Of a DNA stretch of 64,000 nucleotides, positions 27,221 through 36,331 are shown piece by piece. A program made the translations under genes and the position numbers. The stretch covers positions 16,612-80,611 of the forward strand of contig CAYRFQ010000033.1 in the NCBI GenBank assembly GCA_964423615.1. The letters are read 5' to 3'. A model generated the notes under the pieces. That model had not been told where the DNA came from. It searched no databases and was given only the letters and a program-made list of their open reading frames with translations. The DNA is from CAYRFQ01 sp964423615 (lineage in GTDB: Bacteria; Planctomycetota; Planctomycetia; Gemmatales; Gemmataceae). Numbering within the stretch: position 1 is the stretch's first letter; each line of letters begins with the position of its first letter.

Positions 27221-27600
27221 GTTTCAAATCAGACCCTGGTTCCGTAACTCCTCCACTGCCCAATCTCTAACTCTCTGTCTCGCTACTAGTTAGATCGATC
27301 ACTGAGATTTCTTTCGAGTTCCGGCATTCCAACTGCTTAATAAAGATTCGATGTCGCAAGGGCGACAACGAGATGCACAGCCTTCTTGAACGCATCCAAA
27401 AACGATTGCTCGGTAAGTTCTACCAGATTCATCTGGTCTAAGCCGATTGGTCCCAATTAGGCAAAACCTATGTGGTCCTCTGGTATGTCGCGACCAAACA
27501 TCCCGTCGACCACATTCCTGATCTTGTAGGCAGCTCTCTCCTGCTACCCGCGTGGAGTCCGGTGTCTCGTTGACCCGGACCCCGCGGGTTTTTATTGCGT
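27221..27600 (+). ncRNA. Candidate structured non-coding RNA
   Basis: There is no plus-strand coding frame here, yet a plus-strand intrinsic terminator ends the region. Successive inverted repeats lie ahead of it: GTCGC-AAGG-GCGAC near 27353, CCAGA-TTCA-TCTGG near 27422, a stem within GCCGATTGGTCCCAATTAGG near 27441, GTGGTC...GACCAC near 27469-27513 and GTAGGCAG...CTGCTAC near 27527-27547. The 5' end is inferred from a weak promoter. I do not recognise RNase P, tmRNA, SRP or 6S motifs. The minus strand also contains short coding-looking pieces, so a decayed gene is an alternative. Confidence 0.4.
27546..27596 (+). terminator. Rho-independent terminator
   Basis: A stem pairs ACCCGC (27546-27551) with GCGGGT (27584-27589) and GGAGTCCGG (27554-27562) with CCGGACCCC (27575-27583; one A-C mismatch), with a 12-nt loop and then TTTTTATT. 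The T-run is only on the plus strand, so it ends a plus-strand transcript. It abuts the stop of the convergent WD40 gene. Confidence 0.8.
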
Positions 27601-29505
27601 CTATCGCGGCAATCCCCAAATGCGAATTTGGTTCGAAGAGTCTCCCGAAGCCAACATTCCGCTACCTGGAGAAAACGCGACAGAATAAATCGTGGAGTTG
27701 GAGTTGAATGTTCGAATGAGACGACCGGTCTTCAAATCCCAATACCGCACTGTGTTGTCCGAAGCCCCGGTGGCGAGGCGTCTTCCATCTGGAGAAATAG
27801 CCGCAGCATAGACGCTTCCGTTGTGGCCTCGAAATTCGCGCACCACACGCCCAGTTTTGATGTCGAACATCCGGACGTCCGTTCGTTGATCCGCGACCAC
27901 CATGAATCGTTCGTCCGGGGTCACCGAAATGGTCCGGGCCGTACTCATCATCCGATAAGATCGGATCATTTGACCCGTCTTGAGATTCCACAGGACGACT
28001 CTGTTGTCGGAAGCGCCAGTGAGGGCCTTGTTTCCACGTTCGAGGAATTCAACATCAAAGACCGTCCCGTTGTGCTGGAATGTTTTCAGAACTTTCGCCG
28101 TCTTGGCATCGAAAAGGTAAACTTGACTGCTGGAATCGCCCCCCAAAACTTTTCGACCGTCTTTCGACACTGCAACGGAGTAAAAACCACCACCTCTTCT
28201 CTGACGGTCGCCACGGTTGTAAGTCTGGACCAGCTTTCCGGTCTTCGAATTCCATTTCTTTATGGTTCCGCCGTAACTCGCGGTGTAGGCGAAGCGGCCC
28301 TTGGGAGAAAACGTGACGCTCCAAACGAAACTGTTGTGAGAATTCAATCTATGCCGTAGCTTCCCTGTCTTGACGTCCCACAACGATGGGACGTTTATAC
28401 CCGTACCCGAAACGAGCATTTTCCCGTTCGGAGAAAAGGCGACCCCGTAAACGTTATTACTATCGGACATAGTGCGGACGAGGCCGGGTTTGCCATAATA
28501 ATCCCAGGGAGCGATCCCTCCTTCGACCGGAGGCACCATGGCAATACGGCCGCGAAGTCGCTTTTCCTCGTCTCCCTTGGCTTGGTAAACAGCATCTTGG
28601 TACCAGTGAACGGCACGTTGACGTAGTCGTGTCTTGAGCTGCCCCTCAAACTTCTCCGCTACTTTCCACCAGTTGTCGGCCAGGTCGATTTGGTCTTGCC
28701 AATCGCGGGGTTTCGCCAGGTCGCGTTGGGCTAACACCCGGAGTTCGGCGTCGTCGCTTTGTGCGAGCAGAAACAACCCGCGAGCCCACTGCCCTTTCCG
28801 CAAACAAAGGTAACGCCCCATTTCGGCATTGGCTTTGGCGTCCTCAGGGTTCTTCTTGAGCGTGTTGGCGTATGGGGACAATTTGGCAAACTGTTGTTTC
28901 GTCTCGATGAGGTCTCGGTAGGCGCGGCGAACGTCGAGCACGAGTGGTAGAGACTTCGTCTGCCGGGCGACCTTCTTCGCCACTTTGGCTAACTCAAGCC
29001 CGACGTCGTACTCGTCCTTGGCGACAGCTTGCCGGATGTCTTGGAGCAAAACGTCCGTCACGGATTGAAACTCTTCCGTGCTCTTGAGTTCTTTGACCAC
29101 CGCGAGAAACACAGATGCACGCTCTTTCTGACGGTCGATCTTGTAACGTTCGGCGAGCTCTTCTACGACCGCAAGCGCTGTGCTCACGTCACCTCCGAGG
29201 GTTGACAGACGCCGAGCTTCTTGCAATCGTGCGTATGTGCCAACTTTATCCGGGGTTCTCTGATATACTTGATTCAGTAGAGCGAGAGCGAGATCGCGTT
29301 TCCCTTGCCGACTTGTTTCGGCTCGGCCATAGGAGAACCGGAATTCTCCGCGAAGTCGTTCGACGGCAACGCCAACGACTTTCTGATCGGGGACATCGTG
29401 CCGCTCCTTGTTGGTGGTTTGGGCGGAAGACCACTGGCTCAACAAGGAAAACCCGAGGACAAGGAACAATCTCAAAATCGCCAGCCCAGGTGTGACTTGA
29501 GGCAT
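27601..29505 (-). CDS. WD40-repeat protein, exported
   Basis: About 634 residues from the ATG at 29505, whose MPQVTPGLAILRLFLVLGFS is a good signal peptide ending near SSAQ; upstream in-frame ATGs (29562, 29697) are possible. The first half is helical, TPR-like (ARLQEARRLSTLGGDVSTAL, DVGLELAKVAKKVARQ). The second half (about 320-634) has seven WD40 blades with SVAFSPNGK..., LWDVKTGKL, KWNSKTGKL, LWNLKTGQM, YWDLKTGRL-type endings. It is probably a periplasmic scaffold; no enzyme motif. The stop is immediately next to the plus-strand terminator. Confidence 0.9.
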   Translation of the reverse strand: MPQVTPGLAILRLFLVLGFSLLSQWSSAQTTNKERHDVPDQKVVGVAVERLRGEFRFSYGRAETSRQGKRDLALALLNQVYQRTPDKVGTYARLQEARRLSTLGGDVSTALAVVEELAERYKIDRQKERASVFLAVVKELKSTEEFQSVTDVLLQDIRQAVAKDEYDVGLELAKVAKKVARQTKSLPLVLDVRRAYRDLIETKQQFAKLSPYANTLKKNPEDAKANAEMGRYLCLRKGQWARGLFLLAQSDDAELRVLAQRDLAKPRDWQDQIDLADNWWKVAEKFEGQLKTRLRQRAVHWYQDAVYQAKGDEEKRLRGRIAMVPPVEGGIAPWDYYGKPGLVRTMSDSNNVYGVAFSPNGKMLVSGTGINVPSLWDVKTGKLRHRLNSHNSFVWSVTFSPKGRFAYTASYGGTIKKWNSKTGKLVQTYNRGDRQRRGGGFYSVAVSKDGRKVLGGDSSSQVYLFDAKTAKVLKTFQHNGTVFDVEFLERGNKALTGASDNRVVLWNLKTGQMIRSYRMMSTARTISVTPDERFMVVADQRTDVRMFDIKTGRVVREFRGHNGSVYAAAISPDGRRLATGASDNTVRYWDLKTGRLIRTFNSNSTIYSVAFSPGSGMLASGDSSNQIRIWGLPR

Positions 29506-29799
29506 CCTGAGGTCGGACGAGTTCGAGTACGTGCTGTGAGAAAAAGTACGAATGCGTTGCATGAGTGAGTTCTCTAGCGAAAAGCAACGGGTCGAGATTT
29601 TTTTCATTTTTGGCCAATAAATACCTAGATAAGACGAACTACCTTGCGGTGCGTCATCTCGGATTTCTGTTTTCCTGCCAAAATGTGGTTTGGGCATTGT
29701 CCCTGCCGCATAATCGGTTAAGGTCGTACCATCGAATCCAAAGAGTCATTATTTCATTCCGATAGAAGGATACCAACCCCAACCTGCAGGTGTCACCCG

Positions 29800-30360
29800 A
29801 TGACGGATCAAAAATACACGCAAGAACCCGAAGACGCATGTGAGTTAGAAATGAACGTGGGTCGCCCAATGACCAAAGCCGCCAAGAAACTCCTCTTCTT
29901 CGCTGGTCTTGGGTTCCTCGCGATCCTCTTCGGTGGGGCCATCCTTGCCATCGTCACGACGCTCCTAGCTTTCGCGTTGGTGGGGTTTGCCGTGTGGATT
30001 CCCTTCGACGTCTGGCTCAATGGGGAGAGAGCTATCTTGTTCCGCGGCATCCGCCGCGTGAAACAATGGACTGCCCAAACGAAAGAATATGTCATGCACC
30101 CCGAGGCTGTTGGAGGCAAGATTCGCTACGGCCTCTTGTTCCTCCTGCCGTTCATCCTCGAAACCCTGTGTGGTGCTGGGGTCGGCTGTTTGCTCGTCTA
30201 CATGGGCCACCCTCGGCCATACACAGAAGTCGCTCCATGGATTCTCACTGGTACGGCAGGAGCAGCTGTTGGCTTTTTATTCGCATTGAGTGATCACGTT
30301 CCACACTCCCTCCACGAAGAACTCTCCGAAACGCAACCAGGAGCGGAAACCCATCTCTAA
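29800..30360 (+). CDS. Membrane protein, unknown function
   Basis: A 186-residue protein with an acidic N-terminus (~20 residues) and about four hydrophobic segments (around 30-50, 52-68, 108-130 and 140-160), so it is an inner-membrane protein. The loop NGERAILFRGIRRVKQWTAQ is basic, consistent with the cytoplasmic side. No family recognised. Its start lies in the divergent region shared with the WD40 gene. Confidence 0.7.
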   Translation: MTDQKYTQEPEDACELEMNVGRPMTKAAKKLLFFAGLGFLAILFGGAILAIVTTLLAFALVGFAVWIPFDVWLNGERAILFRGIRRVKQWTAQTKEYVMHPEAVGGKIRYGLLFLLPFILETLCGAGVGCLLVYMGHPRPYTEVAPWILTGTAGAAVGFLFALSDHVPHSLHEELSETQPGAETHL

Positions 30361-30668
30361 AGCTCCCGCCAGTGGCGGCATTTGGCTCTGGTCTACTTCC
30401 GAAGCGTGAGTACCCGAGCAACCAAGAAACCCGCTCTTTTTTCGATCATCTCGTTTTCATCGACCCCGAGTTGTGTAGAATAGTCCTCACTGTACTGGTG
30501 GAATCCAGGCACCGTCCTGACCACTTCAATGACGGCCAGACAGAAATGCTCGTCGAAATCCCGAAACTTTCCACTTTTAGAAACGCGTTGCGTCACAGCA
30601 TCCTGGCACGGTGGCATTACTTGGCGACCGAGTCCGCACGGCGGATCACTACAAAAGGAGCCAGTCGA
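30361..30668. other. Intergenic region, no gene seen
   Basis: About 308 bp ahead of the first TerB-like gene. The frame of that gene stays open upstream to 30372, but that stretch contains no good start or domain similarity. Presumably it carries the promoter of the TerB pair. Confidence 0.4.
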
Positions 30669-31112
30669 ATGGGCTTTTTCGATTCTCTATTCGGTACTTC
30701 GAACGAGGTCACCGGTTTTAATCCACAAGAGGCGTTCGCGGGGATTCTCCTCGGCGCAAGTGCCTGTGACGGACACATCGCCGAAGACGAAGTGCAAGGA
30801 CTCGTCACGTGTTTGGTAAGGATGGAACTGTTTCGTCGATTTACTGGGCGGCAATTCAACCAAACGCTCAACAAGCTGGCCGGATACATGAAGCGAAAGG
30901 GCGTGGACGAACTCATCGACGCCTGCGTGGAAGCCCTTCCCGAAGAACTCGACAATACTGCGTTCGCCAACGCCTGTGATATCATCCTGGCTGACGGTGT
31001 TGTCGAACCCGACGAGAAAGACTTCATCGATCGCCTGCAGAGGAAACTCGAGATCCCTCAAGAAACAGCCAAAATGATCGCCGAAATCATGGTCATCAAG
31101 AACAAGGGTTGA
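30669..31112 (+). CDS. TerB-like protein, first of a pair
   Basis: A 147-residue all-helical protein starting at ATG 30669 (MGFFDSLFGTSNEVTGFNPQ), after an AAAGGAG ribosome-binding site. The ACDGHIAEDE and CDIILADGVVEPDEKDFI segments (about 33-42 and 103-120) are the two acidic helix-turn repeats of the TerB/DjlA-type fold, which binds metals or membranes in tellurite-resistance-type systems. A membrane-associated stress role is likely for the family; here it is inferred. The paralogous gene starts 75 bp after its stop. Confidence 0.85.
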   Translation: MGFFDSLFGTSNEVTGFNPQEAFAGILLGASACDGHIAEDEVQGLVTCLVRMELFRRFTGRQFNQTLNKLAGYMKRKGVDELIDACVEALPEELDNTAFANACDIILADGVVEPDEKDFIDRLQRKLEIPQETAKMIAEIMVIKNKG

Positions 31113-31186
31113 TCACAACAATCAGTTCATCAGCGCGATGGATTTCACTCAGCATCCCATTCTCTTGCCAAGTTGGAAACTCTTCC

Positions 31187-31633
31187 ATGTCACTTTTTGA
31201 TGATGTCTTGGGCGACTCCTCCTTCGAGCCTCGATCCTTCGGCCCCCAAGAAGCATTTGCTGGCGTGCTCTTGTGTGCGTCGGCTTGCGACGGCCATATT
31301 GCCGACGAAGAGGTCCAGAGTCTCGTTACGACTCTTATCCGAATGAAGATGTACCAGTACGTTCCACCCCACAAATTTAATTCCATGATGGATCGCCTTC
31401 TCGGAATCCTAAAACGTGGTGGAACCGAAAAATTACTCGAAATGTCCGTTCCGTCGGTACCTCCTGAACTGCAAGAAACAGTTTTTGCCAACGCGTGCGA
31501 TATTGTCCTCGCCGACGGAGTCGTAGAAGCCGACGAAAAGGACTTCATCGACGATCTGCTACTGAAACTCGACATCGACCGCGATCGAGCCAAAGACATC
31601 GTTCAAGTAATGGTCTACAAGAACAAAGGGTGA
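31187..31633 (+). CDS. TerB-like protein, second of a pair
   Basis: A 148-residue paralogue of the previous gene, starting at ATG 31187 (MSLFDDVLGDSSFEPRSFGP). Shared segments are QEAFAG, ASACDGHIADEEVQ, FANACDIVLADGVVEADEKD and a C-terminal KNKG, so the two arose by tandem duplication. The duplication is old, since the middle thirds have diverged (FTGRQFNQTLNKL versus VPPHKFNSMMDRL). The stop lies 1 bp from the stop of convergent cobS. Confidence 0.85.
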   Translation: MSLFDDVLGDSSFEPRSFGPQEAFAGVLLCASACDGHIADEEVQSLVTTLIRMKMYQYVPPHKFNSMMDRLLGILKRGGTEKLLEMSVPSVPPELQETVFANACDIVLADGVVEADEKDFIDDLLLKLDIDRDRAKDIVQVMVYKNKG

Positions 31634-31634
31634 A

Positions 31635-32594
31635 TCAAGAATTCGATGAATCGAAGGAAATGGCCGGAATGGCTTTTGCCGACCTGATCTCACCCGGCGA
31701 AATCTTCGACAAACGACAGGACGCTGAGACCACCCCTTCGATGTGTGCGCTTCCCAGAAGCAGGACTAACACTTGCGTCAGGTAGCACACACATCCCAGA
31801 CAATCGCCAGTCACACCGCCAAGTCGCCGTCGTAGATATCCGCTGAACGTCAACCCGAAGATCCCACATACAATCACAAAGAGGAACAGCCGTACCGGCG
31901 TCAACAACACCACCCAAAGACTCCCCGGAACAGATAGCACGGTACCCCAAATGAGATCAACAAATCCCATCCGCTGACCTACGTCTCTTGAAATACTGTC
32001 CCGCTCCGCCACAGGCGCAACGCACATCATCACAACGAGTATGTTCCACCGGCCAAGGGTTGACGAGGCAATCATCACAGGACCAAGCAAGGTTTCACTT
32101 AACGACATCATTCCTCCCGCTCGCAGGGCCATCGCCAACCCAAGTCCAACCAGCCCGAAGCTCCCGATTCGGCTGTCCTTGAGGATGCGAAGAATGTCTT
32201 CTCGGTTCCACCCCCCGCCGAAGGCGTCGAAGAAATCGGCGACAGCATCTTCGTGAAAAGCTCCAGTAAGAAGCGCCTCGCATGCCAGCCCAATAAGCAC
32301 CGCAACAGGCAAAGGCCAACACAGGTCCGCCGCCAAAACGACGCCAAACGTCACCGTACCGATGAACCCACCGACCACAGGGAAATATCTGGGAGCCAAT
32401 CGTAGGTCTTCGCGAATTCGGGACGGATCATCGAAGTTGCTAAGTGGCGTTGGAATACGCGTGAGAAAAGCCACTGCCGTCCAAAACCCTCTCCAATGTC
32501 TTTGGGTCCACGAGAACCCAAGGGGTTCGGTAAACGGTTCTTTGTGCCGAGGTTGAGGCCTTGTTTCGTCCGAGTTGGATTCTGCTGGCTTCAT
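31635..32594 (-). CDS. cobS: Adenosylcobinamide-GDP ribazoletransferase
   Basis: A 319-residue integral membrane enzyme that joins adenosylcobinamide-GDP to alpha-ribazole in the last steps of cobalamin assembly. Diagnostic motifs are FWTAVAFLTRIPTP near the N-terminus and GAFHEDAVADFFDAFGGG with acidic catalytic/metal ligands, followed by KDSRIGSFGLVGLGLA and several hydrophobic helices. The start was placed at ATG 32594 (MKPAESNSDETR); the frame is open upstream to 32702. No other cob gene is adjacent, but a PduO-type adenosyltransferase is at 49.4 kb. Confidence 0.93.
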   Translation of the reverse strand: MKPAESNSDETRPQPRHKEPFTEPLGFSWTQRHWRGFWTAVAFLTRIPTPLSNFDDPSRIREDLRLAPRYFPVVGGFIGTVTFGVVLAADLCWPLPVAVLIGLACEALLTGAFHEDAVADFFDAFGGGWNREDILRILKDSRIGSFGLVGLGLAMALRAGGMMSLSETLLGPVMIASSTLGRWNILVVMMCVAPVAERDSISRDVGQRMGFVDLIWGTVLSVPGSLWVVLLTPVRLFLFVIVCGIFGLTFSGYLRRRLGGVTGDCLGCVCYLTQVLVLLLGSAHIEGVVSASCRLSKISPGEIRSAKAIPAISFDSSNS

Positions 32595-32910
32595 TGTGTG
32601 GGGGTGTCCATGCCTCTCGTTGGGTCGATTTCTGCTTGAGAAGAAACTCAAAAGTGTTTGCGTACTTCGGCATCCTCGATCTGATCTTACTCGAATGGAC
32701 ACTTTAACAAGATGGATTCTTCCACTAGAGCCGCTATTGTCCGTCTCCGTGTCGACGAGTCTCGTTTACGGTTCACTCACATTGCGATTCGTGTCGTAGC
32801 TCGCAGACGCTGACTGGAGTGAATGGCGGTGGACACACCCGCACTCATCTCGAAGATTTTCGTCCGTTCTGTAGAGTGAAGAAAAACGACATCCGAGTTC
32901 GTTGGGAGAT
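32595..32910. other. Divergent intergenic region, no gene seen
   Basis: About 315 bp between cobS (-) and the phosphatase gene (+). A cobalamin riboswitch was looked for by eye (conserved GCCACTG B12-box) and not found on either strand. Confidence 0.4.
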
Positions 32911-34647
32911 ATGTTCGTGAGACATCAAAATTGTTGTTGGCTGGCTTGTGGGTTCCTCGGTTTTGGCGTGATCCTTTCGGTCGTTGCGTTTCCGACCGTG
33001 CAAGGGGCCAGAAGTGCACCAAGTCAGGAGAAGCGAACACCAAAATTAGTCGTCCTGGCCGTGTTCGATCAAATGCGTGGCGACTTTTTAACAAAATGGA
33101 AAAAGTATTTCCGAAAAGAAGGCTTCGGACGTTTGCAGAGTGAAGGTGCCTGGTTTACCGACTGTCATTATCCTTACGCCAACACCGTGACGGGCGCCGG
33201 ACACGCGGGCCTTGTCACAGGTTGCTCCCCGAACAAAAACGGAATCGTCGGAAATAGCTGGTACGACCGCGAGTCCGCAAAGACCGTCAATTGTATCGAG
33301 AACGTTCGCTACAAGTCCGTCCCCTATCTCGGGGAAAAGGCCCGAAGAGGCGCGCCCACTCGTCGCCGTCGACCATCCGTCGGCGACGCCCTCATGGAGC
33401 AAACGAATGGCAAGGCAAAGGTCGTGTCAATCTCCATCAAGGACCGGGCGGCCATGTTACTCGCCGCCCTCCGTTCGCTGCTTTGCCTTTGGTTCAACTA
33501 CGAGGAAGGCATGTTCGTCACTTCCACCTATTACTCCACCGAATTGCCCGACTGGGTCATGGAGTACAACAAGTCACGAGCCGTGGACAAATACTTCGAT
33601 CAGACGTGGAGACAGGGACGAATTGATTTGGACTATTTCAAAATCGTGGGCCAGGATGATTTTCCCTACGAAGGGACTGGCGAAAACCAGGGCCAAACCA
33701 TGCCCCATTCGATGAAGGCCGGTTTGAAAAAACCTGGCCCGCCATACTACCGGGCGTTGGCCAACTCTCCTTTCGGCAACGACGTCCTGGCCGACTTGGC
33801 CAAGCGTGCCATCGTCGAACACAAGCTGGGCCAGGATTCCTATCCGGATTTACTCACGATTGGTTTCTCGAGCAACGATCTCGTCGGGCACTGCTGGGGC
33901 CCGGACTCCCACGAAGTTTTCGACATCACAATGCGCTCCGACATCCTCATCCAGGACATGCTACAATTCCTCGACAAAAAAGTGGGGCGAGGAAACTACT
34001 TATTCATCGTCAGCGCCGACCATGGCGTCTGCCCGATACCTGAGTATCGCAAGTTGAAAGAGAAGAAGGATGCCGGTCACGTCGAGCCACGGGCACTTCT
34101 TGCAAAATCCCTGGCCTTCCTGGACGACAAGTTTGGAAATGGAAAGAAACAACGGTGGATCGAGTCCGGTTCGAGCGGAATGTACTACCTCAACCAGGGC
34201 ACGCTCAAAGAACTCAACCTGAAGTCCGCCACAGTTGAGCAAGCCCTGGCCGATTGGTTGGCAAAACAACCTGGGATGCTCACGGCATTCACGCGGACCG
34301 AACTGATGGCCAACAATCCCAAGCGGAAGAACGACCCGTTCTTCCAACAGGTCAAGCTCTCGTTTCACCCTGAAAATAGCGGAGACGTGATGCCAGTGAT
34401 CAAACCGTACTATCTTCCAACGCCTCCGATCAATCCCAAGAAACCCGGTGCTTACACGACAACGCATGGGAGTCCGCATCCCTATGACACCCACGTCCCG
34501 TTGTTGGTTTTCGGTCCAGGAGTTCGTCCCGGGATTCGCAACCAACGTGTGTCGCCATTGTCCGTCGCGGCCATCATTTCCGAGAGCTTGGGGATTCGCC
34601 CACCCTCAGGTGCGGAAGCGAAAGTTCCCAAAGGTCTATGGCGATAA
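32911..34647 (+). CDS. Alkaline phosphatase family protein, PafA-like
   Basis: About 578 residues with an N-terminal signal peptide (CCWLACGFLGFGVILSVVAF). It belongs to the alkaline phosphatase/nucleotide pyrophosphatase superfamily: metal ligand Asp in AVFDQMRGDF, nucleophile Thr in YANTVTGAGHAG, and metal ligands in SSNDLVGHCWGPDSHEV and SADHGVCP. It should hydrolyse phosphomonoesters in the periplasm, as PafA does. The ATG at 32911 was chosen over the TTG at 32902. A GGGAG lies close upstream. Confidence 0.9.
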   Translation: MFVRHQNCCWLACGFLGFGVILSVVAFPTVQGARSAPSQEKRTPKLVVLAVFDQMRGDFLTKWKKYFRKEGFGRLQSEGAWFTDCHYPYANTVTGAGHAGLVTGCSPNKNGIVGNSWYDRESAKTVNCIENVRYKSVPYLGEKARRGAPTRRRRPSVGDALMEQTNGKAKVVSISIKDRAAMLLAALRSLLCLWFNYEEGMFVTSTYYSTELPDWVMEYNKSRAVDKYFDQTWRQGRIDLDYFKIVGQDDFPYEGTGENQGQTMPHSMKAGLKKPGPPYYRALANSPFGNDVLADLAKRAIVEHKLGQDSYPDLLTIGFSSNDLVGHCWGPDSHEVFDITMRSDILIQDMLQFLDKKVGRGNYLFIVSADHGVCPIPEYRKLKEKKDAGHVEPRALLAKSLAFLDDKFGNGKKQRWIESGSSGMYYLNQGTLKELNLKSATVEQALADWLAKQPGMLTAFTRTELMANNPKRKNDPFFQQVKLSFHPENSGDVMPVIKPYYLPTPPINPKKPGAYTTTHGSPHPYDTHVPLLVFGPGVRPGIRNQRVSPLSVAAIISESLGIRPPSGAEAKVPKGLWR

Positions 34648-34735
34648 TCCTCGATAGCTTCTGAAACCTAACGGTTCTCGTTGGAATACCGCCAACGAGA
34701 CCTTCACGTTCCGACAGCCCATTTTTGGCTACACC

Positions 34736-36184
34736 ATGACCGACAACACCTCGCTTTTTGATGCCATTGTTCGCGATCCCGAAAACGATGCAGTTCGATT
34801 AGTCTACGCGGACTGGCTCGAAGAACAGGGGGATATTCAACGCGCCGAGTTCATCCGTGTTCAGTGTGACCTGGATGGCTTGGTCGAGACAGACCCACAA
34901 CGTCCTGCCTTACGAACTCGTGAGGCAGTTCTGTATTCCAATCACCGGAAAAAATGGTTTGGGCCGTTGCGGAAATATACCAGGAGGTTCGAGGTCGAAC
35001 GAGGTTTTCCGGAGCGGCTTGTGTTGTCCCTCGACGAGTTGGCCGATCAAGGACCACAAGTTCTCCAACATAGTCCCGTAGGGCACCTCAGGCTCAAAGG
35101 AATCAGAAAACCGTATGACCGTTTTCGCGATTGCCACACGCTACAACACACGCGGACTTTGAACCTCGACGCAAACGCTGTCGGCCAACAATTTCTAAAA
35201 GAGGTCTGGGACGATTCACACCTGCTCGGTCTAAGAACCCTCATCTTGAACAACAACCCGATCAGGCAGACGGGTCTGAACCTGTTGTTGAAATCGAACT
35301 CCCACCCGGAGTTGCACACACTCATGCTTCGGCGGTGCCGGTTGGAAGGAGAGGCGGCCCCGCTCCTGTTGGAATCTCCGATCATGGCCCAATTACGACA
35401 CCTGGCAGTCGAGATTGACGGGTTGTCGGATCACCAGTTAGCTCCGGTGCGCTCAGAACCTCAACTCCGAAGTCTCTACTTGACTGGTGAACACGATAAG
35501 CCAATTCTCGCACCATTCGTGAAAACGGGGGTTCTCCACAAACTCGAATCCTTGGAGATAGATTGCCCGATGACCGCCGAGGATGTGGAAGCCCTGGCCG
35601 AGTTGCCATCCCTGCAACGTCTCGCTTTGGGACGTAGCGCTTTCTTTCTCCCTTCCTGCGAAGCCATTTGGAAAGTGATTTCTCTCCCGAAGTTACGAGA
35701 ACTTCGAGTGCCTTTCCCCACTCCGGAAGGAATGCTCAGGCCAGCCTTGCTCGAGCCACTCCGCTGGTTGCAAATCGATGGCCCTCCCATGATCCCTCTT
35801 GATAGTTTGGAATTTCTCGCGAACACGCGTGAACTTGCAAACCTCGAAGTCCTCAACTTGGTCCACCCTAACATCACTTTCGAGGGAATAAAGCAATTCG
35901 CAACGGCAAACCATTTTGAAAGGTTATCAGTGCTGCGGATCATTTCCGTGGTGGAGATCGATGACATGTGGAAGGAGTTTGCAACGACTCAACAATTTCC
36001 CAATCTCCACACCATTATCACAAGCACAACGACAAGCAGTAGAGCCAATGAGGCCTTGACGGATCGCTTCGGTTCCGATTGTCTCCTACACCAAAAACCG
36101 TACTTCGCGGGTTCTTCCGTTTCGATCTTGAACTTTTTCAACGCAACTCCGTTGGATCGACTGGAACCTCCGTCATACGGCTGA
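34736..36184 (+). CDS. TIGR02996-domain protein with leucine-rich repeats
   Basis: A 482-residue protein. The first ~45 residues (DAIVRDPENDAVRLVYADWL, EEQGDIQRAEFIRVQ) are the TIGR02996 signature found in large families in Gemmataceae. The remainder is a series of leucine-rich-repeat-like units (LRTLILNNNPIRQTGLNLLL, LRSLYLTGEH, LQRLALGRSAFFL). Such proteins are thought to be regulators or adaptors, but function is unknown. It is a strong taxonomic marker. Confidence 0.92.
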   Translation: MTDNTSLFDAIVRDPENDAVRLVYADWLEEQGDIQRAEFIRVQCDLDGLVETDPQRPALRTREAVLYSNHRKKWFGPLRKYTRRFEVERGFPERLVLSLDELADQGPQVLQHSPVGHLRLKGIRKPYDRFRDCHTLQHTRTLNLDANAVGQQFLKEVWDDSHLLGLRTLILNNNPIRQTGLNLLLKSNSHPELHTLMLRRCRLEGEAAPLLLESPIMAQLRHLAVEIDGLSDHQLAPVRSEPQLRSLYLTGEHDKPILAPFVKTGVLHKLESLEIDCPMTAEDVEALAELPSLQRLALGRSAFFLPSCEAIWKVISLPKLRELRVPFPTPEGMLRPALLEPLRWLQIDGPPMIPLDSLEFLANTRELANLEVLNLVHPNITFEGIKQFATANHFERLSVLRIISVVEIDDMWKEFATTQQFPNLHTIITSTTTSSRANEALTDRFGSDCLLHQKPYFAGSSVSILNFFNATPLDRLEPPSYG

Positions 36185-36331
36185 CTTTTTCGCCGAGCAC
36201 AAGCATCGATCCCAATTCCCACTTGCAAACTCAGACTCCCCTTCACGAAAACCGCAGAAACAGAATTTTCTGAGGTAAGATCACCCCGGCCAGCATCGTC
36301 ACATCACCATAAGACTTAACGGGAGACCACG

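Noticed and set aside
32595..32910. Possible cobalamin riboswitch upstream of cobS
   Set aside because: No B12-box (GCCACTG-like) or compatible stems were seen on the minus strand.
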